Shown: piece after piece, positions 26,601 to 36,054 of the stretch | Layout of the letters: every line of letters starts with the position of its first letter | Numbering within the stretch: position 1 is the stretch's first letter | Source: Amorphoplanes friuliensis DSM 7358 | Lineage (GTDB): Bacteria > Actinomycetota > Actinomycetes > Mycobacteriales > Micromonosporaceae | NCBI RefSeq assembly: GCF_000494755.1 | Contig: NC_022657.1 | Coordinates: 8,648,001 to 8,712,000 of the forward strand | Length of the DNA: 64,000 nucleotides | Reading direction: 5' to 3' | Program-made: the position numbers and the translations under genes | Notes under the pieces: model-generated | The model's input: the letters and a program-made list of their open reading frames with translations, nothing else | Told to the model about the DNA's origin: nothing | Database searches by the model: none

Positions 26601-29600
26601 CGGTCGGACCGGAGATGACAACCTGGGTGGGTGCGTTGTGGTTGGCCAGCACCACTTCGCCGTCGAGCCCGGCGGCAGTCAGCGCGGCCCGGATCTCCTC
26701 CGCGGTGCCGCTGACTGCGGCCATCGTGCCCGGGTCGTCACCGGCGGCGGCCAGGATCGCGGCGGCCCGCTCGCGGCTCAGGTCGAGCAGCGTGGCCGGG
26801 TCGAACGCTCCCGTGGTGCAGAGCGCGACCAGCTCGCCGTAGCTGTGACCACCGGCCATGTCGGGACGGACACCGAGCCGCCGCAGCACGTGGTCGACGG
26901 CGAGCCCGCCGATGCCGAGCACGGGCTGAGCGACGCGGGTGTCACGAATCCGGTCCTGCTGGGCCTGCTCGGTCGCGTCGTCGAACGCGGTCGGCGGGAA
27001 CAGCAGGTCGGCCCAGTCACGGCCGAGCTCGAGATATTCGTGCAGCTCGGGGAACGCGACGAACAGGTCGGCCAGCGCACCGGGTTTCTGACTGCCCTGC
27101 CCCGGGAACAGGAAGGCGACCTCTCCCGGGCCGGCGGCAGCCGGCGGCTGGATCAGCCCCTTGCGCGGGTCGTGCTCGCCGTCGAGCGCCCGGCGCAGCA
27201 GGGTGTCCAGGTCGTCGATGTCGGTGGCAACAACCGCGATGCGGACCGGTCCGGTACGCGGGTCGGACTCCTTCGCGGTCGTCGCGGCGAGCTCCCGCAG
27301 ACGACCACCGGCGGGCAGCTTGTCGAGGAGCTTCCGCACCCCGCGCCGCGCGTTCTCGACCGTCGCACCGCGAAATGTGAACAACTCGACGGGCCACTGC
27401 TGCTGCGAGTGCCGCGGGTCGGCCGTGGGGGCGTGCGCGCCGAGCACCACGTGGAAGTTGGTGCCGCCGAAACCGAAGGCGCTCACCCCGGCGACGCGTT
27501 CCTCCGCGGGCGCGGCCCAGGGCCGGGTCTCGGTGTGGAACGCGAACGGGCTGGTCTCCGGGTTCCACGCGGGGTTGGGCCGGGTCAGGCCGATCGTCGG
27601 CGGCTTGACACCCGTGTGCAGCGCCAGCGCGGCCTTGATGACACCGGCCATGCCCGCGGCGCACTTGGTGTGGCCGATCTGCGACTTGACCGAGCCGAGC
27701 ACCGCGCCGCCCGGGCGTGCCCCGGACTCGGTGAAGAGCCGGGTCAGGGTCTCGAGCTCGGTGCGGTCGCCGACCACCGTGCCGGTGCCGTGCGCCTCGA
27801 CCAGGCCGACCTGGCTCGGGGTGACACCCGCTCCGGCGTACGCGCGGTCCAGAGCCCGGCGCTGTCCCTCGGCGCGAGGGGCGGTCAGACCGAGGGCACG
27901 TCCGTCGCTGGCCCCGCCCAGGCCCTTGATCACGGCGTAGACGCGGTCGCCGTCACGCTCGGCGTCGGAGAGTCGCTTGAGGACAACGGCGGCGACACCC
28001 TCACCGAGGGCGATGCCGTCACCGGTGCTGTCGAAGGTGCGGCAGCGGCCGGTCGGCGAGAGCGCGTGCGCCGAGGTGAACATCAGGTAGTCGTTGATGC
28101 CGTTGTGCAGGTCGGCGCCACCGCAGATCATCAGGTCGCTGTCGCCGGCCAGCAGCTCCTTGCAGGCGGAGTCCATGGCGGCCAGCGAGGACGCGCAGGC
28201 GGCGTCGACCGTGTAGTTGGGGCCACCGAGGTCGAGACGGTTGGCGACCCGGCCGGCGATGACGTTGGCGAGCACACCCGGGAAGGTGTCCTCGGTGACC
28301 GTCGGCAGCAGGTCTTCCATCTGCGCGGGCACGTCGCCGAGGTAACCGGGCAGCAGCGTCCGCAGCGTCTGCGTCTGGCTCATGTCGCTGCCGGCTTCGG
28401 CGCCGAAGACCACACCCGTCTTCGAGTGGTCGGCACCGGAGTCGTACGCGTACCCCGCGTCGACGAGCGCCCGGTGCGAGATCTCCAGCGCGAGCAGCTG
28501 GGTCGGGTCGATGCTGGCCAGGGCGGCCGGTGGGATGCCGTACTTGATCGCGTCGAACGGGACCGGGTCGATGAAGCCGCCCCACTTGGAGACGGTGATC
28601 CGGCCGGCCTGCCCGGGCCCGACCTCGGGCGCGTAGTAGGTTTCCACGTCCCAGCGGTCGGCAGGCACGTCACCCACGGCGTTCGCGCTGCTGACCACGG
28701 TCTCCCAGAAGCTGGCCAGGTCGGGCGAGCCGGGGAAGACGCAGGCCATGCCGACGATCGCGATGTCCAGCGGGTCGGCGGTCACCGGCTCCAGCACCGG
28801 GTCGAGGCCGAGGTCGGCACGCAGCTCGGTGACCCGGTCGGCGTGCCCGGCGGCGGCCACGGTCGTCACCTGGTCGTGCAGCGCGGCGACCGTGGTGGCG
28901 GCCTCGCGCAGCACCGCCACCTGACCGGCCATGAAGAGGCCCTCGGCCGCCTGGGTGTCGTCGTCCACGGTGACCAGCTGGTCGCCGTCGCGGGTCAGGC
29001 CCTTGCTGGCGATCCGCAGCCGGCCCACGTTGAGCATCTCCAGCTGCTCCCAGACCACGCGGTTTTCCACACCGGCGGTCTCGAGCTGGTCGCGGAGGCT
29101 GTGGAAGTCGTCGACAAAGCCGGACTGCAGGCAGCGTGTGGCGTGACCGGGAGCGGTCTCCAGCAGCGCGGTGGCCGTCGCGTCGATGGCCTGCTGCTGG
29201 AAGAGCGGCTGGATCGCGCCGTGGGTCACCGCCTCCTCGGTGAAGAGGTAGGCCGTGCCCATCAGCACACCGACCCGGACGCCACGGCGGGTCAGCGGAC
29301 CGGCCATCGCGGCGACCATCGCGGCGGACCGCTCGTCGTGGATGCCACCCGCGAAGAAGATCTGCAGCTCCGCGGCCACGTCGTCGCCGCGCCCGGTCAG
29401 GAACTCCGTGAGCACCCCGAGCTGTGCCTCCCAGAGCGGGAAGCTCGCGCGCGGGCCGACGTGGCCGCCGCACTCGGCGCCCTCGAAGATTAACTTGCGC
29501 GACCCCGCCTGCAGGAACTGCCGCAGCAGCCCGGGCGACGGCACGTGCAGGAACGAGCTGATCCCGTCGGCCTCGAGACCCTTGGCCTGGGCCGGACGCC

Positions 29601-30714
29601 CGCCGGCGATGATCGCCACAGCGGGCTTGATCTCACGGATCACGTCGATCTGGGCGTTGCGCAGCTGCTCGGGCGCAAAACCGAGCACCCCGACACCCCA
29701 CGGCCGGTCGCCGAGCGCGGCGGCCGTCTCGGTCAGCATCCGCCGCGACTGCTCGGCGTTGGCCAGGGCCAGCGCGATGAACGGCAGACCGCCGCCGTCG
29801 GCGACCGAGGCGGCAAAACCCGCGACATCGCTCACCCTGGTCATCGGTCCCTGCGCCACAGGCAGGCGTACGCCCAGAGCCTGCGCCAGCGGTGATCCGG
29901 GGCTGAGCGCCTCACCCGCGTCGGCGTGCCCGAGCGCGTCGACGACGGCGTCACGGACACCGCGCACGGCAGCACCCGTGTCGGCGTACCGGCCGGCGAA
30001 GTCGGCGGCGAGCCAGCCGTCCTGACCGATCGGCAGCGGCTCACCGGCGTTCACGAAGACCCGGTGGCCGTCCTGGAGCACCGGCTCGGTGCCGTCCATG
30101 CGGCGGACGACCGCGGTGACCTGGTCGGCGACCGCGGACTCGGGCAGCAGGAGCAGCTGGGTGTCCAGAAGGACGCCGGCCGCACCGCCGACCACGCAGG
30201 CGGCCGCGGTGTGCGGACCGATGCCACCGGCCACCCAGACCGGCAGGCCGATGCCGGCCAGCTGCTGGAGCAGCACGAAGGAGCTCAGCGCGCTGACCCG
30301 TCCGCCGGACTCCATGCCGCGGCCGATCACACCGTGGGCGCCGGCGTCCGCGGCGGCCTGCGCCTCGGCGAGATCGGTGACCTCGACGAGCACGCGATAA
30401 CGCTCGGCCAGGGCGGTGACGTCCCAGCCGGCGTCGGCAGTCAGCACCACCAGGTCCACGGTGGAGCCACCGAGGCGGTCCAGATCGGACGGTGTGGCGG
30501 CGCAGGCGGCTGTGACGCGGACACCGAAGCCCTCGCTCGCACGCCGGGCCGTTCGCGCCAGCACCCGCAGGCTCCAGGCGTCGCCGGAACCGAGGTCCAG
30601 CACCCCCGTCCCGCCGGCTTGGACAGCGGCGGTGACCTGGTGCGGACTCGCTTCCAGACCGGTACCACCGCTGACGGCGAGCACCAGGGAACGCATTTGC
30701 CGGACAGTCTTCAT
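23638..30714 (-). CDS. Iterative type I synthase: ER-KS-AT-ACP-ACP-KR (PfaD-PfaA-like fusion)
   Basis: 2358 residues from ATG 30714 (GGGAG upstream; an upstream in-frame GTG/ATG at 30756 lacks a ribosome site). Domains: two nitronate-monooxygenase/PfaD-type barrels (about 1-215 degenerate, 250-590 complete with AQGPMTRVSD and FEGAECGGHVGP); KS from about 648 with C840 (DAACASS) and KSQIGHTKCAAG; AT with S1291 (GGHSYGE); two nearly identical ACPs with S1715 and S1817 in LSVDSIKRAEV; a structural plus catalytic ketoreductase with S2259, Y2272 and N2276. The ACP motif DSIKR, AT sequence (TRVAQPVLGIGGLA) and ER type are hallmarks of polyunsaturated fatty acid synthases. It is the first gene of the island operon. 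Confidence 0.92.
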   Translation of the reverse strand: MKTVRQMRSLVLAVSGGTGLEASPHQVTAAVQAGGTGVLDLGSGDAWSLRVLARTARRASEGFGVRVTAACAATPSDLDRLGGSTVDLVVLTADAGWDVTALAERYRVLVEVTDLAEAQAAADAGAHGVIGRGMESGGRVSALSSFVLLQQLAGIGLPVWVAGGIGPHTAAACVVGGAAGVLLDTQLLLLPESAVADQVTAVVRRMDGTEPVLQDGHRVFVNAGEPLPIGQDGWLAADFAGRYADTGAAVRGVRDAVVDALGHADAGEALSPGSPLAQALGVRLPVAQGPMTRVSDVAGFAASVADGGGLPFIALALANAEQSRRMLTETAAALGDRPWGVGVLGFAPEQLRNAQIDVIREIKPAVAIIAGGRPAQAKGLEADGISSFLHVPSPGLLRQFLQAGSRKLIFEGAECGGHVGPRASFPLWEAQLGVLTEFLTGRGDDVAAELQIFFAGGIHDERSAAMVAAMAGPLTRRGVRVGVLMGTAYLFTEEAVTHGAIQPLFQQQAIDATATALLETAPGHATRCLQSGFVDDFHSLRDQLETAGVENRVVWEQLEMLNVGRLRIASKGLTRDGDQLVTVDDDTQAAEGLFMAGQVAVLREAATTVAALHDQVTTVAAAGHADRVTELRADLGLDPVLEPVTADPLDIAIVGMACVFPGSPDLASFWETVVSSANAVGDVPADRWDVETYYAPEVGPGQAGRITVSKWGGFIDPVPFDAIKYGIPPAALASIDPTQLLALEISHRALVDAGYAYDSGADHSKTGVVFGAEAGSDMSQTQTLRTLLPGYLGDVPAQMEDLLPTVTEDTFPGVLANVIAGRVANRLDLGGPNYTVDAACASSLAAMDSACKELLAGDSDLMICGGADLHNGINDYLMFTSAHALSPTGRCRTFDSTGDGIALGEGVAAVVLKRLSDAERDGDRVYAVIKGLGGASDGRALGLTAPRAEGQRRALDRAYAGAGVTPSQVGLVEAHGTGTVVGDRTELETLTRLFTESGARPGGAVLGSVKSQIGHTKCAAGMAGVIKAALALHTGVKPPTIGLTRPNPAWNPETSPFAFHTETRPWAAPAEERVAGVSAFGFGGTNFHVVLGAHAPTADPRHSQQQWPVELFTFRGATVENARRGVRKLLDKLPAGGRLRELAATTAKESDPRTGPVRIAVVATDIDDLDTLLRRALDGEHDPRKGLIQPPAAAGPGEVAFLFPGQGSQKPGALADLFVAFPELHEYLELGRDWADLLFPPTAFDDATEQAQQDRIRDTRVAQPVLGIGGLAVDHVLRRLGVRPDMAGGHSYGELVALCTTGAFDPATLLDLSRERAAAILAAAGDDPGTMAAVSGTAEEIRAALTAAGLDGEVVLANHNAPTQVVISGPTAAIGRAIPALKEAGLRARGIPVAAAFHSPVVAGGSATFAGVLADRPIGTPDVPVWSNTTAEPYPGDADGVRAGLAAQIGAPVRFVEQIEAMYAAGARTFVEAGPGQVLANLVGAVLGDRDHLVVTVDGRPGQGLRALLTAAAELACAGVPVQTGWLFAGRDVTGPVSPGTGNRPTWTVDGQVVRDRNGDCLPGGMTPARRIEIEEFTMTAVQGPESARDSRSDLVSEFLRTSRDLIATQRDVLLAYLGDAPAAGRMVWQPAEVTAVAATPATPVTQVAPVSPAPAPVSMQVAAVHYPTVAETEAVLTGLDVQGAVLSVISERTGYPEELIELDLDLEADLSVDSIKRAEVAGEVANRLGLSVEGDESELEELVKARTVRAMVSWLDLRINVTVTPVAPVVAVAAQPAAIVMDVQGAVLTVISERTGYPEELIELDLDLEADLSVDSIKRAEVAGEVANRLGLSVEGDESELEELVKARTVRAMVSWLDLKINAPAETVAALEVRAAESEAPPPLGIAPQRLVSRLDAVAATGDTELTGARFLITGGDAETAALAALLADAGATGVTGSTATDPAGFDGIVLLDGLTEGAGNLLPDAFGFLKNALTGAPRWLVAAGPEGGSPQTDGMTGLFRTIAREYPETIARYVEVPDAGAVLAELTDSTTAPVVLHRGGERLVGELTPVGLGMLADGGAGPAGEGAAEAQAIGLDQDSVVVLIGGARGITPWFARTVAATARCRVELVGRTPLPQTDEDPELAAAPDKAALRSALARRGMRSPAEIDRTASAILAAREVNATVAELGELGAEVRYHSLDVRDDEATHRLIKQIHDEYGRLDGLVYAAGIIEDKLVADKDPASFDRVFRTKVDGARSVLDALDACGAEPRFVVMFGSIAAAYGNRGQSDYAAANDALDAMGARWSATTGHRALTVHWGPWAPVGAHGGMVTPELTAEYARRGIGLIDPEEGALSLLRELAWGDAATTSVVLTASGW
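25127..25680. repeat. 306-bp-period direct repeat encoding tandem ACPs
   Basis: Copies at about 25127-25374 and 25433-25680 are nearly identical in DNA, differing at scattered bases. They encode 80-residue carrier modules that differ at two positions only (S/T and R/K). The low silent divergence points to recent duplication or ongoing gene conversion. Linkers between the copies are Ala/Val/Pro-rich. Confidence 0.92.
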
Positions 30715-30978
30715 CGGACTCCCGTTCGGGACAGGGCACGGGGCGGAAGTAAACATGTCAATACGTGAATCTGGTTCGGAGCAGAAGTTAGCGGGAGCTA
30801 GTTACGACGGCGTTACACCATGTCGATGGAAAAAGTGCAGATTCTTTCGTGCTCGGTGCACTTTTCCGAATCTCCTGCATCTGGCCCCGCTGACGAAAAA
30901 CTCACGATTCCACAAGTTGTCAAACTCGGCCGCCGCGCGAGGCCGGTGTGACGGGCACTCCCCTGGCAGGATGGCCGG
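30715..30978. promoter_or_regulatory. Divergent regulatory region between the synthase operon and the TetR gene
   Basis: 264 bp, more A+T-rich than the surroundings, between oppositely transcribed genes. It contains an inverted repeat AAAAGTGCA (30831-30839) and TGCACTTTT (30857-30865) with a 17-bp spacer, extended on the inside by AGATTC (30839-30844) and its mate GAATCT at 30868-30873. These are candidate operator sites for the TetR regulator or another factor controlling the large operon. Promoter boxes could not be assigned securely. Confidence 0.6.
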
Positions 30979-31674
30979 GTGACAGACCAGAGCGAGACCG
31001 ATCCGCCCCGGGGCAGGCGGGCACGTGCGGCCGCGGCGCCGGGCCGGGCCGCTCCGGCGACCTCCCGCGTCCGCATGTCGGCCGCCCAGCGCCGTGAGCA
31101 GCTGATCGCCACCGGGCGGCAGCTCTTCGCCGAGCGTGGTTACGAGGCTGCCTCGGTGGAGGAGGTCGCCTCGCGCGCCAAGGTCTCCAAGCCGGTGGTC
31201 TACGAGCACTTCGGCGGCAAGGAAGGCCTCTACGCCGTCGTGGTCGACCGTGAGGTCCGGTCCCTGCTGGACCGCATCGCCGCGGCTCTGACCGCGGGGC
31301 ATCCCCGTGACCTGCTGGAGCAGGCGGCGCTGGCTCTGCTCGACTACATCGAGGAGGAACCGCACGGTTTCCAGGTGCTGGTCCGCGAGTCGCCGGTGCT
31401 CTCACCGGCCGGCAACTTCTCCAGTGTGATGAACGACGTGGCGCACCAGGTCGAGCACATCCTCGGCGCGGAGTTCAAGTCGCGCGGCATCGACCCGAAG
31501 TTCGCGGAGCTCTACTCCCAGGCGCTGGTGGGCATGGTGGCGCTGGTCGGCCAGTGGTGGCGCGAGGCCCGCAAGCCCAAGAAGGAAATGGTCGCGGCGC
31601 ACCTGGTCAACCTGGCCTGGAACGGCCTGTCCCACCTGGAGCCGAAACCCACGCTGATCACCCGCCCCCGCTGA
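30979..31674 (+). CDS. TetR/AcrR-family transcriptional regulator
   Basis: 231 residues, GTG start. A basic Ala-rich N-terminal extension (about 1-32) precedes the TetR helix-turn-helix (RREQLIATGRQLFAERGYE, then VEEVASRAKVSKPVVYEHFGGKEGLY). An all-helical ligand/dimer domain follows. It is divergent from the synthase operon. From remembered gene order, a TetR gene is found divergent from glmU in mycobacteria, so this may be an ancestral neighbour rather than an island-specific regulator. Its position now makes it able to control the synthase promoter. Confidence 0.9.
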   Translation: MTDQSETDPPRGRRARAAAAPGRAAPATSRVRMSAAQRREQLIATGRQLFAERGYEAASVEEVASRAKVSKPVVYEHFGGKEGLYAVVVDREVRSLLDRIAAALTAGHPRDLLEQAALALLDYIEEEPHGFQVLVRESPVLSPAGNFSSVMNDVAHQVEHILGAEFKSRGIDPKFAELYSQALVGMVALVGQWWREARKPKKEMVAAHLVNLAWNGLSHLEPKPTLITRPR

Positions 31675-31718
31675 CCGTCCGGTGCGGCAAGCGGGGAGGC
31701 GGGTGGCCGGTCCGGCCG

Positions 31719-32177
31719 TCAGCCGTGCAGGAGCCCGGCCTCGCGCTCGTGCCGGCTCTCCTCGTCCGAGCCGACCTTGCCGTAGAGGCCGCCGACGAGG
31801 ACGAAGAGCCCGAGCACCGTGAGCACGATGATGTTGACCATCGACACGTTCAGCACGTTGGCGTCGGTCTGGATCATCGCCATCAGTGTCATGGCGACAC
31901 CCAGGATGCCCCAGCCGAGCACCAGGTTGACGCGGTGGTGCAGGTTGCCGCCGACCAGTGCCGCCGCCAGGACGACGAGCCCGAGCACGGTGGACAGCCA
32001 GGCCGCCGCGGGGTTGGTCCGCAGCCCCAGCACCCAGTCGGAACCACGGTGGAAGAACGGGTCGCCCCACGTGAAGGCGATGCCGAGGATGCCGAACAGT
32101 GTGAGGTACAGCCCCGAGGCGGCGGTGAGCCAGCGGTAGGGCTGCCGGAGGTGATGGTTCAGGGGGTAGTGCGCCAT
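31719..32177 (-). CDS. DUF4383 family membrane protein
   Basis: 152 residues with four predicted membrane helices (about 15-36, 57-75, 84-103, 112-131). It starts with the family-typical MAHYPLNHHLRQPYRWL. It overlaps the upstream paralogue by one base (TGATG), suggesting translational coupling. No catalytic residues stand out and the function is unknown. It is convergent with the TetR gene, with 44 bp between the stops. Confidence 0.85.
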   Translation of the reverse strand: MAHYPLNHHLRQPYRWLTAASGLYLTLFGILGIAFTWGDPFFHRGSDWVLGLRTNPAAAWLSTVLGLVVLAAALVGGNLHHRVNLVLGWGILGVAMTLMAMIQTDANVLNVSMVNIIVLTVLGLFVLVGGLYGKVGSDEESRHEREAGLLHG

Positions 32178-32644
32178 CAGGCAGATTGTGCCTGGCGTTC
32201 GCGCGCCTGTCGCGGCGCACCGGCCTCGGACTCCGGCGCGACCTTGCTGTAGAGCCCGGCGGTGATGAGGAACAGCCCGGCCAGATAGGTCACGACCACG
32301 GTCGAGATGCTGAAGTTGAAGAAGTTGGCGTCCGTCCGGATCACGGCCAGGCCGTAACTGCCGACCACCAGCAGACCCCAGCCGAAGTACTTGTCGACCT
32401 CGGTGTCGGAGTTGCGGCCGATGGCGGTGGCGATCACCACGATCACGCCGATCAGCGCGGCGACGAGCGACCAGAAGAGGTTGGTGCGCTGACCCAGCAC
32501 CCGGTCGTCACCGTTGCCGAAGAGCCCGTTGTCGGCGGTCTGGATCATGCCCAGGATCCCGAAGAGCACAAGGTAGACGCCGGTCAGCGCGCTCAGGGCG
32601 CGGTAGAGCGGCCGCAGCGGGTGATTGACCGGATTGTGCGCCAT
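32177..32644 (-). CDS. DUF4383 family membrane protein (tandem paralogue)
   Basis: 155 residues from ATG 32644, preceded by GGAGACGG; the frame is open upstream but without family resemblance. MAHNPVNHPLRPLYRALSAL is followed by four membrane helices and the motif IRTDANFFNFS, matching IQTDANVLNVS in its downstream partner. The C-terminal tail is charged. It is probably a tandem duplicate that may form a heteromer with the downstream protein. The function is unknown. Confidence 0.86.
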   Translation of the reverse strand: MAHNPVNHPLRPLYRALSALTGVYLVLFGILGMIQTADNGLFGNGDDRVLGQRTNLFWSLVAALIGVIVVIATAIGRNSDTEVDKYFGWGLLVVGSYGLAVIRTDANFFNFSISTVVVTYLAGLFLITAGLYSKVAPESEAGAPRQARERQAQSA

Positions 32645-32720
32645 GGTTTCCGTCTCCAACGTCGGTTTGTGTCGTCCGATTCTCGCGCATCCCCGGAGCC
32701 CGCGCAGGAGCACCCCCGGA

Positions 32721-34526
<1,806 letters not shown>

Positions 34527-34534
34527 GATGCTTC

Positions 34535-35482
34535 CTAGGTTACCCGGGCGCCCGGCATCGGCCCACGGGCGGTGACCACCGACCGGCACACCCCGGCCTC
34601 GGTCAGCTCCGCGGCGACCTGCTCGGCGTGCGCACCGTCGGCCGCCAGGAAGACACAGGTGGGGCCGGAGCCGGAGACGATCCCGGCGACGGCACCCGCG
34701 TCGTACCCGGCCTTGAGCACGTCCGCCAGCGCCGGACGCAGTGACAACGCGGCCGGCTGGAGGTCGTTGGCCAGCGTCGCACCGAGCACCTCGGGCTTGC
34801 GCTGCCGCAGGGCGGTCATCAGCTCGTCGGCGTTCTCCAGCGCGGCCGGCGGCCACGGGCCCTCGCGCAGCCGGTCCAGCTCCCGGTAGACCTCGGGGGT
34901 GGAGAGCCCGCCGTCGGCGATCGCCAGCACCCAGTGCCAGGTGGTCGGCCGGGCCAGGATCGGGCTGACCGACTCCCCGTGCCCGGTGCCCAGCGCGGTG
35001 CCCCCGTGCAGCAGGAACGGCACGTCCGAACCCAGCTCGGCGCCGATCTCGGCCAGTTCCTCCCGCGAGAAGCCCGTACCCCAGAGCAGGTCGCAGGCCA
35101 GCAGCGTGGCGGCGGCGTCGGCGCTGCCACCGGCCAGCCCACCCGCCAGCGGGATCGACTTGCGCAGGTGCAGCCGGGCGTGCGCGGGCACCCGCCCCCT
35201 GGCGGCCAGCGCCCGGGCCGCCCGGATGATCAGGTTGCTGTCGTCGAGGGCCAGCTCACCGGCGCCCTCACCCTCCATCGTCAGCGTGAGGGTGTCCCCC
35301 CGCCGCGCGGTCAGCTCATCGAAGAGGCTGATGGCGTGATAGACGGTGTTCAGCTCGTGATAGCCGTCCTCCCGCAGCGGCCCGACCCCGAGATGCAGAT
35401 TGATCTTCGAGGGCACCCGCACCTTGACCGGCCCGGCAAACCGCCGCGGCTTGTCGTCGTCCGGCCCCCACGCCTCCGTCAC
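34535..35482 (-). CDS. ispE: 4-diphosphocytidyl-2-C-methyl-D-erythritol kinase
   Basis: GHMP kinase of the MEP pathway that phosphorylates CDP-methylerythritol on the way to isopentenyl diphosphate. It has 315 residues, GTG start. The substrate motif KINLHLGVGPLREDGYHEL, ATP-binding PLAGGLAGGSADAAATL and GSGPTCVFL are present. The GTG overlaps the Uma2-family gene stop by four bases (GTGA). It supplies precursors for polyprenyl carriers used by the envelope enzymes elsewhere in the window. Confidence 0.96.
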   Translation of the reverse strand: MTEAWGPDDDKPRRFAGPVKVRVPSKINLHLGVGPLREDGYHELNTVYHAISLFDELTARRGDTLTLTMEGEGAGELALDDSNLIIRAARALAARGRVPAHARLHLRKSIPLAGGLAGGSADAAATLLACDLLWGTGFSREELAEIGAELGSDVPFLLHGGTALGTGHGESVSPILARPTTWHWVLAIADGGLSTPEVYRELDRLREGPWPPAALENADELMTALRQRKPEVLGATLANDLQPAALSLRPALADVLKAGYDAGAVAGIVSGSGPTCVFLAADGAHAEQVAAELTEAGVCRSVVTARGPMPGARVT

Positions 35483-36054
35483 GGAGTGATCTCCGAGATC
35501 GGCAGCCGAATATCGAACGGCGCGCTCAACACCAGCTCCGTGTCCGAGTCCGCAACCGGCTCGTACTGGTTGCCGACGAGGTCATAGGCAAAAACATGGA
35601 TCGGATCCTGCTCGATACGCCAGTAGTGCGGAATCCTGGCCGCTGCGTACTCCGCCGGCTTCTCCAGCCCGTCACGGCGCCTCGTGCCCGGCGACACCAC
35701 CTCGACAGCGACAACCACCTGTGAGGGAAGAACGAAGTGATTTGTCAGCGTGACCGGTTGGCGGATCAGCAGCACATCGGGCTCGAGACTGTCACGCAGG
35801 CCCATCGCGACGCCGACCGCTGTCACGGACTCGAAGGTGTCCGGGGCGTGCTGGCGCAGCCAGAACCACAGCAGATTGCCGATGTTCTGGTGGCCGATGG
35901 TCGGCGAGGGGACCACGATCATGACTCCGTCACGAAGTTCGACGCGGGGAGCGTCGTCGGGCAGGTGGAGGACGTCCTCAACGGTGTGGTCGGCCAAGCG
36001 CTGCCTGATGGGGTCGGGGGTCCACATGACGTGAGCGGCTGGTTGCGCGGTCAT
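35479..36054 (-). CDS. Uma2 family (DUF820) restriction-endonuclease-fold protein
   Basis: 191 residues with the Uma2 hallmarks: RVELRDGVMIVVPSP near residue 37, a metal-binding acidic residue in LEPDVLLI, and VVAVEVVSPGTRRRD with the glutamate of the PD-(D/E)XK-like core. It also has YWRIEQDP. Family members are predicted nucleases of unknown role that are amplified in Actinobacteria and Cyanobacteria. It is wedged between rsmA and ispE with four-base overlaps on both sides, so it is co-translated with two housekeeping genes. Confidence 0.9.
   Translation of the reverse strand: MTAQPAAHVMWTPDPIRQRLADHTVEDVLHLPDDAPRVELRDGVMIVVPSPTIGHQNIGNLLWFWLRQHAPDTFESVTAVGVAMGLRDSLEPDVLLIRQPVTLTNHFVLPSQVVVAVEVVSPGTRRRDGLEKPAEYAAARIPHYWRIEQDPIHVFAYDLVGNQYEPVADSDTELVLSAPFDIRLPISEITP

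Noticed and set aside
25717..29493. Very long open frame (about 1258 codons) on the plus strand opposite the first synthase
   Set aside because: It is the high-G+C mirror of the synthase codons, with His/Arg/Asp/Gly-rich low-complexity translation and no domain. The minus strand frame has complete catalytic motifs.
18623..30714. Enediyne biosynthetic locus
   Set aside because: The DH-PPTase tail is similar, but the KS/AT/ACP/KR order is split, there is an ER domain, and none of the conserved enediyne accessory genes is present.
30700..30978. Duplicate of the tRNA-Gln 3' end as an island attachment site
   Set aside because: I looked for a copy of the T-arm/acceptor sequence at the far side of the island and saw none; no integrase gene either.
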